DNA of 64,000 nt from Bacteroidota bacterium (GCA_024642705.1 JAHEAQ010000011.1:1-64000); one strand, 5' to 3'. Shown: positions 9,848 through 19,428, numbered from the stretch's first letter. Notes: a model not told the origin generated them from the sequence alone. Made by a program: numbers and translations.

Positions 9848-10849
9848 TCAACCTTTTTTTGAAGATCTATCTATATGATCTAGATATAAAACAATTGCTA
9901 GACCAATCAAAAAAGTAAGGATACAAATCCAAAATTGTGATTCGAAAAAGAGATAGTCCTTAGGCATAACTTTCACTTCACGGATAAGTTGGATATTATC
10001 GCCGAGTAAAACTTCTTTGGTTAGAGATGTTACATCATTTTCGATTATACCAGTTTCTTTGTTTAACCAACTTACTGGATTCCTCCACGGCCATATTTTA
10101 TTCAAAGAACCCAACATAAACCCTAATAAAACAGAAAGTGTTTGGTTTTTATAATTCTTAAAAGTAAATGATAGTAGCCTAGAAAACAGCGCAAGACCTA
10201 ATATACAGCCTATTGCAAAAAAACCAATTGATAATAAGCTATCTACTTCAAAAGTTTTCAATGCATTTTCTGCTTCTCCTCGAACTATGGTGTACATTCC
10301 TAACAGTAATAAAATAAAACTACCAGAAATGCCAGGCAGAATCATAGCGCAAATGGCTAGCATTCCTGAAAATAATAAAACGACATAATTATTGGTTCCT
10401 TCAGAAGGACTTAATAACGTGATTCCAAATGCTATTATAAATCCAAATAATGCAAATGCAATACTCCATGAATTCCAATTGGTAATTTGTCGTCCGATAT
10501 AAATTGCAGAAGAAATAATCAACCCAAAGAAAAAAGCCCAAAGCGGAGCTTGATAATATTCTATCAAATATCCTATCAGAAAAATTCCTACTACTATCCC
10601 AATAAACATTCCTCCAAGCAGCATCACCAGGAAATTGCCATTTATTGCTTTCCAAAATGAACCAATACCTTCTTTTCTTAATGTCTTAATCAAAGAAAAA
10701 TTGAAACCTTTGATTGTATTAAGTAATTCTTCATAAATTCCTGTAATAAAGGCAATTGTTCCACCTGAAACGCCAGGAATTATTTCCGCAATGCCCATTG
10801 CTAATCCTTTCAAGAATAAACCCAATCTTAATGTCGATATATTTTTCAT
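9848..10849 (-). CDS. DUF368 membrane protein, PopT-like undecaprenyl-phosphate translocase
   Basis: A polytopic membrane protein of 333 residues. I use the ATG at 10849, directly after the preceding TGA; the longer frame to 10885 would run back into the upstream gene. Two internal repeats are visible, IIPGVSGGTIAFITGIY near the N-terminus and ILPGISGSFILLLLGMY mid-protein, the duplicated PG(V/I)SG motif of DUF368. Members of this family (PopT) were shown to return undecaprenyl phosphate across the membrane for reuse in wall and glycan synthesis. The gene closes a run that also contains uppP, which makes the same lipid product, so a role in C55-P recycling fits the context. Substrate direction here is inferred. 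Confidence 0.87.
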   Translation of the reverse strand: MKNISTLRLGLFLKGLAMGIAEIIPGVSGGTIAFITGIYEELLNTIKGFNFSLIKTLRKEGIGSFWKAINGNFLVMLLGGMFIGIVVGIFLIGYLIEYYQAPLWAFFFGLIISSAIYIGRQITNWNSWSIAFALFGFIIAFGITLLSPSEGTNNYVVLLFSGMLAICAMILPGISGSFILLLLGMYTIVRGEAENALKTFEVDSLLSIGFFAIGCILGLALFSRLLSFTFKNYKNQTLSVLLGFMLGSLNKIWPWRNPVSWLNKETGIIENDVTSLTKEVLLGDNIQLIREVKVMPKDYLFFESQFWICILTFLIGLAIVLYLDHIDRSSKKG

Positions 10850-10850
10850 T

Positions 10851-12035
10851 TCAATGTTTTCTTCCAAAAATTTTACCCAAATCAAATGCCTTATTGACGA
10901 TTTCGTCCTCTTCAGAAATAATTTCTACTTTGTCAAAATCTGGTTGCCCTGCATCTACCCAAGCAGTGTACCAGCAATCTGCAATTGACTTTATACTTCC
11001 TCTCATTCTATCTTCTACCATACCTCCTAATAATTCATGATATTCTTTCGCATATTCAGAACATTCCAACCGGATGGTGGCATCCAATCTTTCTTCATAG
11101 CAATACTGCTTATCTTGATCATATTCATTGCGAATTTTCATTTCTACATCTAAAACTTTTTGAAGATTTCGATTGCTTTCTTCAACAATATTCCAAAAAA
11201 ATGATTTTTTATCTAAAACATAATCCGCTTGTCCTACAAAAAAATCGTATTCTGAATCTGCAAAAAGTTCAGGTAATCTGCTTTCCCAAAAGGCATGAAT
11301 ACCATCTTGGTTTGTCATCTGACCGTTATAATTTTCTGTGGTATGAAGTGGAACATGAGCATCAGCTATGTAATGTCCTATATCTGTTGCAACTCTTATA
11401 ATTTTTTCTGCATCTTTATTCAAAAAAGCATCCGTTAGTTTCCTTTGTTGGGATTCTAATTCATAAGGTAGTATACCAAAAGTAGAAAATACATCTTCGA
11501 ACAAAAACTGAGAACATTGATTGGACTTGAAATCAAAATATTTAATTAAACTATCGCACAAATAAATTGGCATCTCCTCATATCGTTGAGGTAACCAATT
11601 GTTTATTATAAACTTTTTCCTTTCTTGAAACGACTTGCTCTCTAAAGATTGATCAAAATCTAATATTGTACTATCGACCCCATTCACAAGATAACAAATA
11701 CCGTACTTCGTCACAGCTTCCGCATAATTCCTCGGTACATCTTCAAATGGATTATCTCCCCAATGGTCAATGTCAATATAATGTCTGACGGCTTCAAATG
11801 GTGTTGCATATCTTCTTTTATCTGGATCAACAGCATGCTGAGAAATATACTCAATGTTTTTTTTAAAGAGATTTATCATTTCTCCTGGCAAACAATACAC
11901 AGCCATTTCATTAATCTTTCTATGTCCATAAAACCCCCACGCGTAGCCAAAACTACTCAATATCAGGAAACATATTGATGTATATACAATTAATAACCTT
12001 GTTTTTGAAATACTAATTTTCAAAAAATTCATCAT
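10851..12035 (-). CDS. Secreted zinc-dependent phospholipase C / S1-P1 nuclease-like protein
   Basis: An exported enzyme of the zinc phospholipase C/S1-P1 nuclease fold, about 394 residues. The frame opens at 12056, but the ATGATG at 12035/12032 gives a normal signal peptide (LLIVYTSICFLIL ... GYA) and less overlap with the DUF4340 gene. The predicted mature protein begins WGFYGHRKINEMA; in this fold the N-terminal Trp and nearby His ligate zinc. A second zinc segment is IGHYIADAHVPLHTTENYNG followed by HAFWE. Whether it cleaves phospholipid or nucleic acid cannot be told from sequence. It overlaps the DUF4340 3' end by about 23 nt and ends just before the DUF368 start, so translation is probably coupled. 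Confidence 0.82.
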   Translation of the reverse strand: MMNFLKISISKTRLLIVYTSICFLILSSFGYAWGFYGHRKINEMAVYCLPGEMINLFKKNIEYISQHAVDPDKRRYATPFEAVRHYIDIDHWGDNPFEDVPRNYAEAVTKYGICYLVNGVDSTILDFDQSLESKSFQERKKFIINNWLPQRYEEMPIYLCDSLIKYFDFKSNQCSQFLFEDVFSTFGILPYELESQQRKLTDAFLNKDAEKIIRVATDIGHYIADAHVPLHTTENYNGQMTNQDGIHAFWESRLPELFADSEYDFFVGQADYVLDKKSFFWNIVEESNRNLQKVLDVEMKIRNEYDQDKQYCYEERLDATIRLECSEYAKEYHELLGGMVEDRMRGSIKSIADCWYTAWVDAGQPDFDKVEIISEEDEIVNKAFDLGKIFGRKH

Positions 12036-13035
12036 ATTTCCACAAAATTTTTCCAAATAACAATTGTTGGCTCAACATAAAATCTCCCCAGCTACAATCT
12101 ACAAAATATCTTTCAACTCTAGGATCAATATTTACTGACCTTGTATTGATTTCTGGATTAAATACGTCTAATAGAGGAAATAATTTTATTTCTTTTATAA
12201 ATCCGTTCGTGTCTTCTACCGAAATTTCGGCAATTGGAATAAGAGATTTGATGGAATCTTTGAGTACGTGGAAATTTTCAAATGCTTCAGCATCTAAATC
12301 TTGGAATGATCTAAGAAACCTTTCTACAGCTCCTTTTTTTATTGTTTTGGAATCTATGTTCCTGCCTTTGTCGAGAGGAAATATTTGGTAGTTTTTAGGG
12401 TCAATTGAAAGCTTAAAAGAACTTAATTTGTCCTTAGGATAATTAATTGTAACGTTCTTTATGTTGTTCTCAGCATATGCAAAAACTGTTCGATCTCTTA
12501 GCTGGTCAATATTGTCAAATAAAAATCTACCTCTTAAGCTGCCCTCAAAATTAGGAAGTTCCATTACATAAGGTTGATTGAATCCATCCATTAAGAATAC
12601 AGTACCTAATTCCCCTGCAGTTGTTCCACCAACTTGATATGCTTTTAATAAATTGTTCTCTTGATCATACAATTTTACATTGATTCCAATGTTGGCAAAC
12701 GCCTTCATTATATTCTCATTAGCAGATCTAGGAGGAATGTATTTCATTCGCAAACCACCTAAGAGATCAAGCATATTTCCAATAACATTTGGATGGACAA
12801 TATAGGAATCTTGAACCATCCAATTGGATTCTTTTTTCTCTAATAGAATTTTCCTTCCATTCCTTTGGGAAATAAATATTTTATATATGTCTGTTGGATT
12901 TTTAATAGCAAATTGACGATCTCTAATATCTATTTTTGATGAACTATTGCTATAAGATGATACCAGATAATACCCTATTGCACCAAGTATAATTAGTACA
13001 ATGGACAATATTATTGTGCTTTTTGATTTTTTCAA
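12013..13035 (-). CDS. DUF4340 domain protein associated with the Gld ABC transporter
   Basis: A 340-residue protein with one N-terminal membrane anchor (IILSIVLIILGAIGYYL) and an extracytoplasmic beta-rich body. Features matching DUF4340 are IDIRDRQFAI, the KILLEKKESNWMV strand, VGGTTAGELGTVFLM and a following LRGRFLFD segment. DUF4340 proteins are commonly encoded next to GldG-like auxiliary subunits. Here it lies 9 nt downstream of gldG. Its molecular role is unproven; an accessory periplasmic component of the GldAFG transporter is the simplest reading. Confidence 0.85.
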   Translation of the reverse strand: MKKSKSTIILSIVLIILGAIGYYLVSSYSNSSSKIDIRDRQFAIKNPTDIYKIFISQRNGRKILLEKKESNWMVQDSYIVHPNVIGNMLDLLGGLRMKYIPPRSANENIMKAFANIGINVKLYDQENNLLKAYQVGGTTAGELGTVFLMDGFNQPYVMELPNFEGSLRGRFLFDNIDQLRDRTVFAYAENNIKNVTINYPKDKLSSFKLSIDPKNYQIFPLDKGRNIDSKTIKKGAVERFLRSFQDLDAEAFENFHVLKDSIKSLIPIAEISVEDTNGFIKEIKLFPLLDVFNPEINTRSVNIDPRVERYFVDCSWGDFMLSQQLLFGKILWKYDEFFEN

Positions 13036-13044
13036 AAGTAAAAT

Positions 13045-14766
13045 TTAAATCTTAATGTTTCTATTTCCAAATCTTCTGCGCCTAATTATTGTATAAAAAA
13101 TGCCAATTAGTACAAGGAAAATGATTGGGAATATTAAATTAAGAAATTGCCAATAGCTTCTTTCATTTTGAATTTTGACTTTATCCAACAATCTAAGTTT
13201 GACATCTTTACCTCTCGCTTCGACCAAACCTCGATTGTCCAATAAATATTCGACAGCATTGTAAAAAAATTGTTGGTTTCCTTTAAATGTAAATTGTTCC
13301 CATTGATTGAACCCAATTGGAGAAATTCGATTGGTCTTTGGACTATATAAATTTTTTGCAAAATCTGAATCAGAAATTACTATCATCTTAGTCTTTATGC
13401 TAGTTTCTTTGAAAGATTTGCCAATATCCTGTAACATGCCATTCATATTTTCAGAAACCCTATTTTTGAATAGAGATTCGAATTCACCATCAAGTAAAAC
13501 TGCAACATTTTGTTGTCCCTTATCAAATTTGGATTCATCTGCATCAAATCTTAAAATATCGAAACTTAATCTCACTGGCGTTAACTGAAATCTAGAATAA
13601 TTAGAACTAGCTAACAAAATCTCTTTCTTAATTCTTGATTTTGTTCTAACTGTATCGATAGTACTTGGAAAAAACATATTTACCCTATCGATATTTTTCA
13701 CTATTGGGTGTTCCGAATTAGAGGCAATGAGAGGGTGATAATAAAATTGGAACATTTCCTGCTGTGGTTTCCCCCCTGCTGAACCAATTACTTGTGGAAT
13801 TCTCGTGCATTCTAAATCTAAAATTAAATTAGGCTGAATGCGAAAACCATATTTGAAAAACATATCTTCAATACCTAAAGGGTAAACTTCAGGTACATAA
13901 TTTTCATATTTACTTATACTATCTAAAGATGCTGTAAGATAATCTATCATCCAAAGCACTTTTCCGCCGTTCATTACATATTGATCAATTATAAATTGAC
14001 TCCTTTGAGATATCGGTTTAGATGGCCCAGCAACAATCAACAAGTCCAAATCTTCTCCTAAATTATAAATACTATCTAAATCTATTCTCCCTGTATTGAA
14101 ATTCGATTTTAATAAATTTTCTATAGCTGCAGTCTGTTCTGGGCGAAGTTCACCATTTCCAGTGGTAAGAAGTATGTTTGGTTTTCTAGAGGATAATAAT
14201 TTTTGAATGGCATCTGCAAATTTATATTCCAATAGACTAACAGAATTATTGAGTGCCAGTTCGTCAGAAATCCCAATACCTTGAGCTTCGAGCAAGTTTA
14301 CGGCCATTGATCTATCACCAATATTGATTAAGGCATATGGATAAATCAATTTCTCCGTTGTTTCACTTCCTTCAGCAACGCGCAAATTAGTAGGGTAAAT
14401 ACCTATGTTGGACAATTCTTCTTTGCGAGCATTTGCCTTTTCTATTGAACCTGCTGTGGGATCTTCAAAGTCAAACTCAATGGTTTTATTTATTGAATTA
14501 AAATCTTTGAGAATTTCTAAAGTAGATTGACGAAGTCTTTTGAAACCAGCAGGAAGTTTTCCATCTAGAAGCACTTTCACATAAACCACATCCTCAACTT
14601 CGCCAAGCATAGATTTTGTGGCATCTGTGAGGGTGAATCTTTTTTCTTCCGTAAAATCCCAAGTTTTATAAACATAATTTCCAACTATGTTCACTGCAAC
14701 AACAATTGCTATTATCAATCCAAAATTTAGAAAATCTTTGCTCGCTTGATTCTTCATTTCTACCAA
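13045..14766 (-). CDS. gldG: GldG, auxiliary component of the gliding-motility ABC transporter
   Basis: A 573-residue protein with an N-terminal membrane segment (FGLIIAIVVAVNIVGNYVY) and a C-terminal one (FLNLIFPIIFLVLIGIFYTII) before a basic tail (RRRRFGNRN). Between them are the ABC-transporter auxiliary/GIFT-type domains: EEKRFTLTDAT near residue 40, KPNILLTTGNGE mid-protein and GGKVLWMIDYL. GldG works with GldA (ATPase) and GldF (permease) in Bacteroidota gliding. The start overlaps the gldF stop by 7 nt; Met4 at 14757 is an alternative. The order gldA-gldF-gldG-DUF4340 on one strand supports the assignment. Confidence 0.93.
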   Translation of the reverse strand: MVEMKNQASKDFLNFGLIIAIVVAVNIVGNYVYKTWDFTEEKRFTLTDATKSMLGEVEDVVYVKVLLDGKLPAGFKRLRQSTLEILKDFNSINKTIEFDFEDPTAGSIEKANARKEELSNIGIYPTNLRVAEGSETTEKLIYPYALINIGDRSMAVNLLEAQGIGISDELALNNSVSLLEYKFADAIQKLLSSRKPNILLTTGNGELRPEQTAAIENLLKSNFNTGRIDLDSIYNLGEDLDLLIVAGPSKPISQRSQFIIDQYVMNGGKVLWMIDYLTASLDSISKYENYVPEVYPLGIEDMFFKYGFRIQPNLILDLECTRIPQVIGSAGGKPQQEMFQFYYHPLIASNSEHPIVKNIDRVNMFFPSTIDTVRTKSRIKKEILLASSNYSRFQLTPVRLSFDILRFDADESKFDKGQQNVAVLLDGEFESLFKNRVSENMNGMLQDIGKSFKETSIKTKMIVISDSDFAKNLYSPKTNRISPIGFNQWEQFTFKGNQQFFYNAVEYLLDNRGLVEARGKDVKLRLLDKVKIQNERSYWQFLNLIFPIIFLVLIGIFYTIIRRRRFGNRNIKI

Positions 14767-15491
14767 TTTTTTTTGTCTATAGCAACTTTTGTAGCTAGAA
14801 TGAAAATGAAGATAATGGAAAAGAAATACAACACATCCCGTGTATCTATGACTCCTCTGCTAATAGAATTGTAATGTAATTCGATTCCTAATTTTTGAAT
14901 TATATCATCTAATCCTCCATAAAATATGGACAAATTTGACAAATATTGAAAGCCCCAATGAAAAATGAAACATATAAAAGCTCCAATTACAAAAGAAACT
15001 ATTTGATTTTTGCTGATTGATGAAGAGAATATGCCAATAGCTGAAAACACTCCTGAAAGCAATATTAATCCAAGGTAAGACCCAAGTACAGCGCCAGAAT
15101 CTATATTTCCTTTTGGAGAACCTAATTGGTGCACTGAATAATAATATATTAACGTGGGTATAAGCGCAAATAAAACCAATATTAAAACTGAAAAATATTT
15201 CCCTAAAATCAATTGTAAACTTGAAATTGGTTTTGTTAACAGCAATTCTAGAGTTCCATTTTGGTGTTCTTCGGCAAAACTTCTCATTGAAATTGCAGGG
15301 ATAAGAAAAACAAATACCATTGGAGCTATTGTGAATAATTGATCAAGAGTGGCGTAATTAAAGTTAAGTACACTAGTTTCCTGAAACACCCACATAAACA
15401 AGCCTAAAAAAAGGAGAAACACCCCTATAATGATATAGGCTATTAAAGAACTAAAAAAAGAAGCCACTTCTCTTAATATGATATTAATCAT
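14760..15491 (-). CDS. gldF: GldF, gliding-motility ABC transporter permease
   Basis: A 243-residue ABC-2 type permease with about six hydrophobic segments (for example LIAYIIIGVFLLFLGLFMWVF at 17-37, and a final IIFIFILATKVAI). The cytoplasmic loop SFAEEHQNGTLELLLTKPIS (about 70-90) is the conserved ABC-2 permease motif that contacts the ATPase. Its start overlaps the gldA stop by 4 nt (ATGA type) and its end overlaps gldG, so all three subunits are translationally coupled. The transported substrate of the Gld transporter is unknown. Confidence 0.94.
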   Translation of the reverse strand: MINIILREVASFFSSLIAYIIIGVFLLFLGLFMWVFQETSVLNFNYATLDQLFTIAPMVFVFLIPAISMRSFAEEHQNGTLELLLTKPISSLQLILGKYFSVLILVLFALIPTLIYYYSVHQLGSPKGNIDSGAVLGSYLGLILLSGVFSAIGIFSSSISKNQIVSFVIGAFICFIFHWGFQYLSNLSIFYGGLDDIIQKLGIELHYNSISRGVIDTRDVLYFFSIIFIFILATKVAIDKKNW

Positions 15492-16399
15492 TCCTTTTTC
15501 GTTAATTTTTGAAATACATCTTCAATACTATAATCATCCATTCTCATTTCAAGTAAAACCAAGCCTTCTTTCACTGCAAATTTAAAAATAGCTGTTCTTA
15601 CTTCACTTTTTTTATCACAAATTAGCTGAAACTTATTCTTAGATTTTGTTTTTATTCTATTTACCCCTTCAATTTTTAACAACTTTTCATCTTCACATTC
15701 TTGGTCAAACTGAACATGAATCAATGTTTCTAATTGCTGGAAAGTAGTCAACATATCAATGGAATCATCTGCAACAATTTTTCCATTATTGATGATAATT
15801 ACACGATCACAAAGTGCCTGAACTTCTTGCATAATATGGCTAGAGAACAAGACAGTTTTTTCTTTACCTATATTTTTTATTAGATTTCTTATTTCTAATA
15901 GTTGATTAGGGTCTAATCCTGTGGTAGGTTCATCTAGAATTAAAACTTCAGGATCATGTATCATTGCTTGGGCAAGGCCTACTCTTTGCCTATATCCTTT
16001 CGAAAGCGAACCAATTTTCTTATGGGATTCATTCGTTAATCCTGTCAACTCAATTAATTCAGCAACTTTTGATCTAACATCCTTAATTTTATGCAAACCA
16101 GCAATAAAACCCAAATATTCCTTGACATACATGTCTTTATACAATGGATTATGTTCAGGCAAATAACCTATTCTTTGTCTAACTTCAGATGCATGTTCAC
16201 TAACATCATATCCACAAACTATAGCATCCCCTGAGGTAGCAGGAATATAAGAGGTCAAAATTTTCATGGTAGTTGTTTTTCCAGCACCATTGGGGCCTAA
16301 AAAACCAACAATTTCTCCTTTTTGAATAGAAAAACTGATATCATCAACTGCTTTTTGATCCCCAAATTTTTTGCAAATATTTTTAATTTCAATTGACAT
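15488..16399 (-). CDS. gldA: GldA, gliding-motility ABC transporter ATP-binding subunit
   Basis: A 303-residue ATPase with complete motifs: Walker A GPNGAGKT (35-42), signature LSKGYRQ (132-138), Walker B VLILDEP (152-158) and H-loop His188. The C-terminal 80 residues form the regulatory extension usual for GldA-type ATPases and end in DYSIEDVFQKLT. The gene begins just after truB stops. In Flavobacterium johnsoniae gldA is separate from gldFG, as I recall, whereas here all three are contiguous. Confidence 0.93.
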   Translation of the reverse strand: MSIEIKNICKKFGDQKAVDDISFSIQKGEIVGFLGPNGAGKTTTMKILTSYIPATSGDAIVCGYDVSEHASEVRQRIGYLPEHNPLYKDMYVKEYLGFIAGLHKIKDVRSKVAELIELTGLTNESHKKIGSLSKGYRQRVGLAQAMIHDPEVLILDEPTTGLDPNQLLEIRNLIKNIGKEKTVLFSSHIMQEVQALCDRVIIINNGKIVADDSIDMLTTFQQLETLIHVQFDQECEDEKLLKIEGVNRIKTKSKNKFQLICDKKSEVRTAIFKFAVKEGLVLLEMRMDDYSIEDVFQKLTKKE

Positions 16400-16400
16400 G

Positions 16401-17132
16401 TTATGGATTCAATTTTTCTTTTTGTTGAATAGCTTCAATTAAGGTAGATAACGGCCAGGCATTTTCAATGTTGTACCCAGCGGTCATTGTTCTTCGCAAT
16501 CTAGTAAGATATGCTCCACTATTTAATTTTTTCCCAAAATCATCTGCCAAAGTACGAATATAGGTTCCTTTTGAACATTCGACTTCAAAATCAACAAAAG
16601 GCATTTCAATTTTTAATATTTTAAAACTTAAAATTTGCACTTTTCTAGATTTCATCACCACATCCTCACCACTCCTAGCTCTTTTGTAGCTAGCAACTCC
16701 ATTGATTTTTACGGCAGAATAAATAGGCGGAAATTGTTCAATGGTGCCTATAAAATCAGTAGCACAATTCATAATACCTTCATCAGTAATGGAGCTAATA
16801 TCGTAAAACTCATCTTCTTCCATCTCGGCATCAAAAGACTTTGTGGTAGCACCTAACTTAAAAGTTCCAGTATATACTTTATTCAATTCAGTAAGCTCAT
16901 TTATTTTTTTTGTGAACTTACCTGTGCATATTAACAGCAGACCTGAAGCTAAAGGATCCAACGTGCCTGCATGGCCGACTTTAATTTTTTTTACTTGCAA
17001 ATGATGCTTAATCGCATATCTAACTTTATTCACCACGTCAAAAGAAGTCCATTCTAGCGGTTTATCTACGAGTAATAAAGCTCCCTCCTGAAAATTTGCT
17101 TCCTCAATATGGCGTAAAAATGGAACCATCAA
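16401..17132 (-). CDS. truB: tRNA pseudouridine(55) synthase TruB
   Basis: A 243-residue cytoplasmic enzyme that isomerises U55 in the T-loop of tRNAs. The catalytic motif GHAGTLDPLASG (53-64) is intact with nucleophile Asp59. LVDKPLEWTS near the N-terminus, YSAVKINGVASYKRAR and ECSKGTYIRTLADD are the other family motifs. The length suits a bacterial TruB with a short C-terminal extension. Its start overlaps the uppP stop by 4 nt. The order ftsX, DUF3098, uppP, truB is a familiar Bacteroidota arrangement. Confidence 0.96.
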   Translation of the reverse strand: MMVPFLRHIEEANFQEGALLLVDKPLEWTSFDVVNKVRYAIKHHLQVKKIKVGHAGTLDPLASGLLLICTGKFTKKINELTELNKVYTGTFKLGATTKSFDAEMEEDEFYDISSITDEGIMNCATDFIGTIEQFPPIYSAVKINGVASYKRARSGEDVVMKSRKVQILSFKILKIEMPFVDFEVECSKGTYIRTLADDFGKKLNSGAYLTRLRRTMTAGYNIENAWPLSTLIEAIQQKEKLNP

Positions 17133-17920
17133 CTATAATAATAAATGATGCTCACAATAGAAATTGCAAAACAATAAAAAGCGAAGTATTTCAATTTGCT
17201 GTTTTTAACAATTTTTATCATTAAAGTACATGCAAATAAACCAGTGACAAAAGCAGCTAAAAAGCCAATCCCTAAAGCCCCAAAATTAAGATGCGTGTGT
17301 GTAAAACTTCCATCCAAAAGGTCTTTTGCAATTTTTCCGAAAATCAATGGCAAAACCATGATAAATGAAAATTTTGCGGCTTCTTCCCGGTCGATACCTA
17401 ATAAAACTGATGTGGAAATCGTCGCCCCAGATCTTGATATTCCAGGTAATATGGCTATTGCTTGAGCTATTCCTACAATAAATGAATTGCTAAAATTAAC
17501 CTCTTTGTTAGTTTCTTTTGCTTTATCTGCAATAAAAAGTAATAAGCCCGTCAATAAAAGCATGATTGAAACTAGAGGAATATTTTTATTAAAAAGAAGT
17601 TCCATTTGATTTTCCAAAAAAACCCCGACAAGAGCTGCGGGAATCATAGAAACGATAACATAAACTATAAATTTAGTTTCTTTATTCCATTCAAACTTGA
17701 ACAAACCTTTGAGTAAATTTAATATTGTTTCTCTAAAAACAATTACTGTACTAAGTGCCGTGGCAAAATGTAAAAAAACAGTCATCATGAGGCTATCCTC
17801 TCCTATTGCAGCGTCATTCATGAAATACTTGAATATTTCAAGATGTCCACTACTACTGACAGGTAAAAATTCAGTAAGTCCTTGAATTATTCCAAGAATC
17901 GCAGCTTTTAACAATTCCAT
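17129..17920 (-). CDS. uppP: Undecaprenyl-diphosphate phosphatase UppP (BacA)
   Basis: A 263-residue integral membrane phosphatase that removes a phosphate from undecaprenyl diphosphate to regenerate the carrier lipid for peptidoglycan and O-glycan synthesis. Both active-site motifs are present: QGLTEFLPVSSSGH (13-26, with Glu17) and PGISRSGATIS (159-169). About eight hydrophobic segments follow the usual topology. It lies 9 nt downstream of the DUF3098 gene and overlaps truB. A DUF368/PopT-like carrier-lipid translocase ends the same gene run. Confidence 0.96.
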   Translation of the reverse strand: MELLKAAILGIIQGLTEFLPVSSSGHLEIFKYFMNDAAIGEDSLMMTVFLHFATALSTVIVFRETILNLLKGLFKFEWNKETKFIVYVIVSMIPAALVGVFLENQMELLFNKNIPLVSIMLLLTGLLLFIADKAKETNKEVNFSNSFIVGIAQAIAILPGISRSGATISTSVLLGIDREEAAKFSFIMVLPLIFGKIAKDLLDGSFTHTHLNFGALGIGFLAAFVTGLFACTLMIKIVKNSKLKYFAFYCFAISIVSIIYYYS

Positions 17921-17929
17921 TAATAAAGA

Positions 17930-18241
17930 CTATTTGAAAATGGCAAAAATTTCGACAATCAAACCTGCCAAAATTACAATTGGAGCAATTAGAGTTCTCC
18001 TAGTACTGTAAATTATATTTTCGTCCCAAACATCAGGAGAAGGCATATGTCCTCCCGCCATTAGCAAAAATCCCAATGCAATCAATCCAACTCCAATTAG
18101 CATTAATGTATAATTTTTTCTGCCAAAACTTAAAGTTGAAACAAATGAAGAATTATCATCTTTTCCTATACTTGACTGAGTAGGGTTTATTGTTTTTGAA
18201 GTGGTAACTACGACCTTCTTCTTAGCATTAGCTTTCGACAT
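17930..18241 (-). CDS. DUF3098 small membrane protein
   Basis: A 103-residue protein with a Lys/Ser/Thr-rich cytoplasmic start and two hydrophobic segments (YTLMLIGVGLIALGFLLMAG and TLIAPIVILAGLIVEIFAIF) separated by PSPDVWDENIIYSTRR. This is the DUF3098 pattern, found between ftsX and uppP in many Bacteroidota. Function is unknown; conserved position suggests a role in envelope or division processes. Confidence 0.9.
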   Translation of the reverse strand: MSKANAKKKVVVTTSKTINPTQSSIGKDDNSSFVSTLSFGRKNYTLMLIGVGLIALGFLLMAGGHMPSPDVWDENIIYSTRRTLIAPIVILAGLIVEIFAIFK

Positions 18242-18359
18242 TTATATTAAATTTATGCAAATGTATAAATTAAACAGTGTATATCTAAATTTTAGTATTT
18301 AAAAACACAATGAAAACCGAGATCCTATTCATTCATTTAGAAATTCGAAAAGAAAAATC

Positions 18360-19223
18360 CTAATTGTACAAATCTTCTTCTTGCATTGCCAAGTATTTAT
18401 TCAATATTATGTTTGTACTTATCAAATTCACGAAAAAACCAACCAGAAGCATAAATAGTGCAACAAGAACAAAAGTCCCAATTCCAATTATAGATCTGAA
18501 AATATTGTTACTCAAAATCACGAATGTTATGGTAATTACAAATAATAAGATGGAAATTCCACCAGATAAAAGTCCAGAATAAAATGCTCTTTGAAGAAAT
18601 GGTCTTTTTATAAAATTCCAATCCGATCCTAACATTTTCAATGTATAGAAAGAACTCTTAGATTCTACCAAACTCAATTTAATGGCATTGAATATTAAGG
18701 TAATTGCAAGAATTGAAAAGAAAATACCTACAATTAAGGCTAGGCGTGAAAACTTTCTAACATTCACAGCAATTTCTTCCACATACGAATTCTGTGCATA
18801 GGCGTTTTGTACAATTGTTTCTTCTTTTATTTTTAGCAATAATTTATCTACCTCGGTTTTTGAGTTATCCACTTTTAATTGAAAAACATCCAAAAAAGGA
18901 TTTTCATCTGCAAGATCAATAAAGCCCGATCCAAGCTCTTTTGCCATTATTTTCTTAGCTTCTTCGCTAGAAATGAATTCTATGCTTGTAATTAATATTC
19001 CTGTTTCCAGAGTTAGCTTAGATTTTAATTCAGCTTTCTGTTCTTTTGTAGATTGGGGCTTCAACTCAATAAGTAAATTCGATTCATTTTTTAATGAATT
19101 AACAAAAGCATTACTTTTAAAGGCAATCAGGAAATATAAGCCTAAAAAAAACAACATCAGACTGGTACAGATTATGATTGGAATGCTCCTACTTGAAAAC
19201 AAATATTTAATAACTTTGATCAT
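18360..19223 (-). CDS. ftsX: Cell-division permease-like protein FtsX
   Basis: A 287-residue protein with the FtsX layout: a first membrane segment (IPIIICTSLMLFFLGLYFLI), an extracytoplasmic domain (about 40-150, with ITSIEFISSEEAKKIM), then three more membrane segments. FtsX normally pairs with the ATPase FtsE to control peptidoglycan hydrolases at the septum. No ftsE lies in this window, which is common in Bacteroidota. It is the first gene of the minus-strand run down to 9848; the gap of 118 nt to DUF3098 could hold a second promoter. Confidence 0.9.
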   Translation of the reverse strand: MIKVIKYLFSSRSIPIIICTSLMLFFLGLYFLIAFKSNAFVNSLKNESNLLIELKPQSTKEQKAELKSKLTLETGILITSIEFISSEEAKKIMAKELGSGFIDLADENPFLDVFQLKVDNSKTEVDKLLLKIKEETIVQNAYAQNSYVEEIAVNVRKFSRLALIVGIFFSILAITLIFNAIKLSLVESKSSFYTLKMLGSDWNFIKRPFLQRAFYSGLLSGGISILLFVITITFVILSNNIFRSIIGIGTFVLVALFMLLVGFFVNLISTNIILNKYLAMQEEDLYN

Positions 19224-19428
19224 TAATTCAAATAAATTTTAGAATGCGAAATTAATCAGAGAAATAAGTTTCTTAAAAATTATCTGTTAAAATATAACGA
19301 AATTCGAATTTTATGACGTTAGTGAATCATAAAGCTTTGTTAAATATGTTTTTCACTTTAATTTTTTGAATATTTTTATAATTATTTGGCTCAAACCCCT
19401 TAAAATCTTCAATTAACAATTAATTTCT

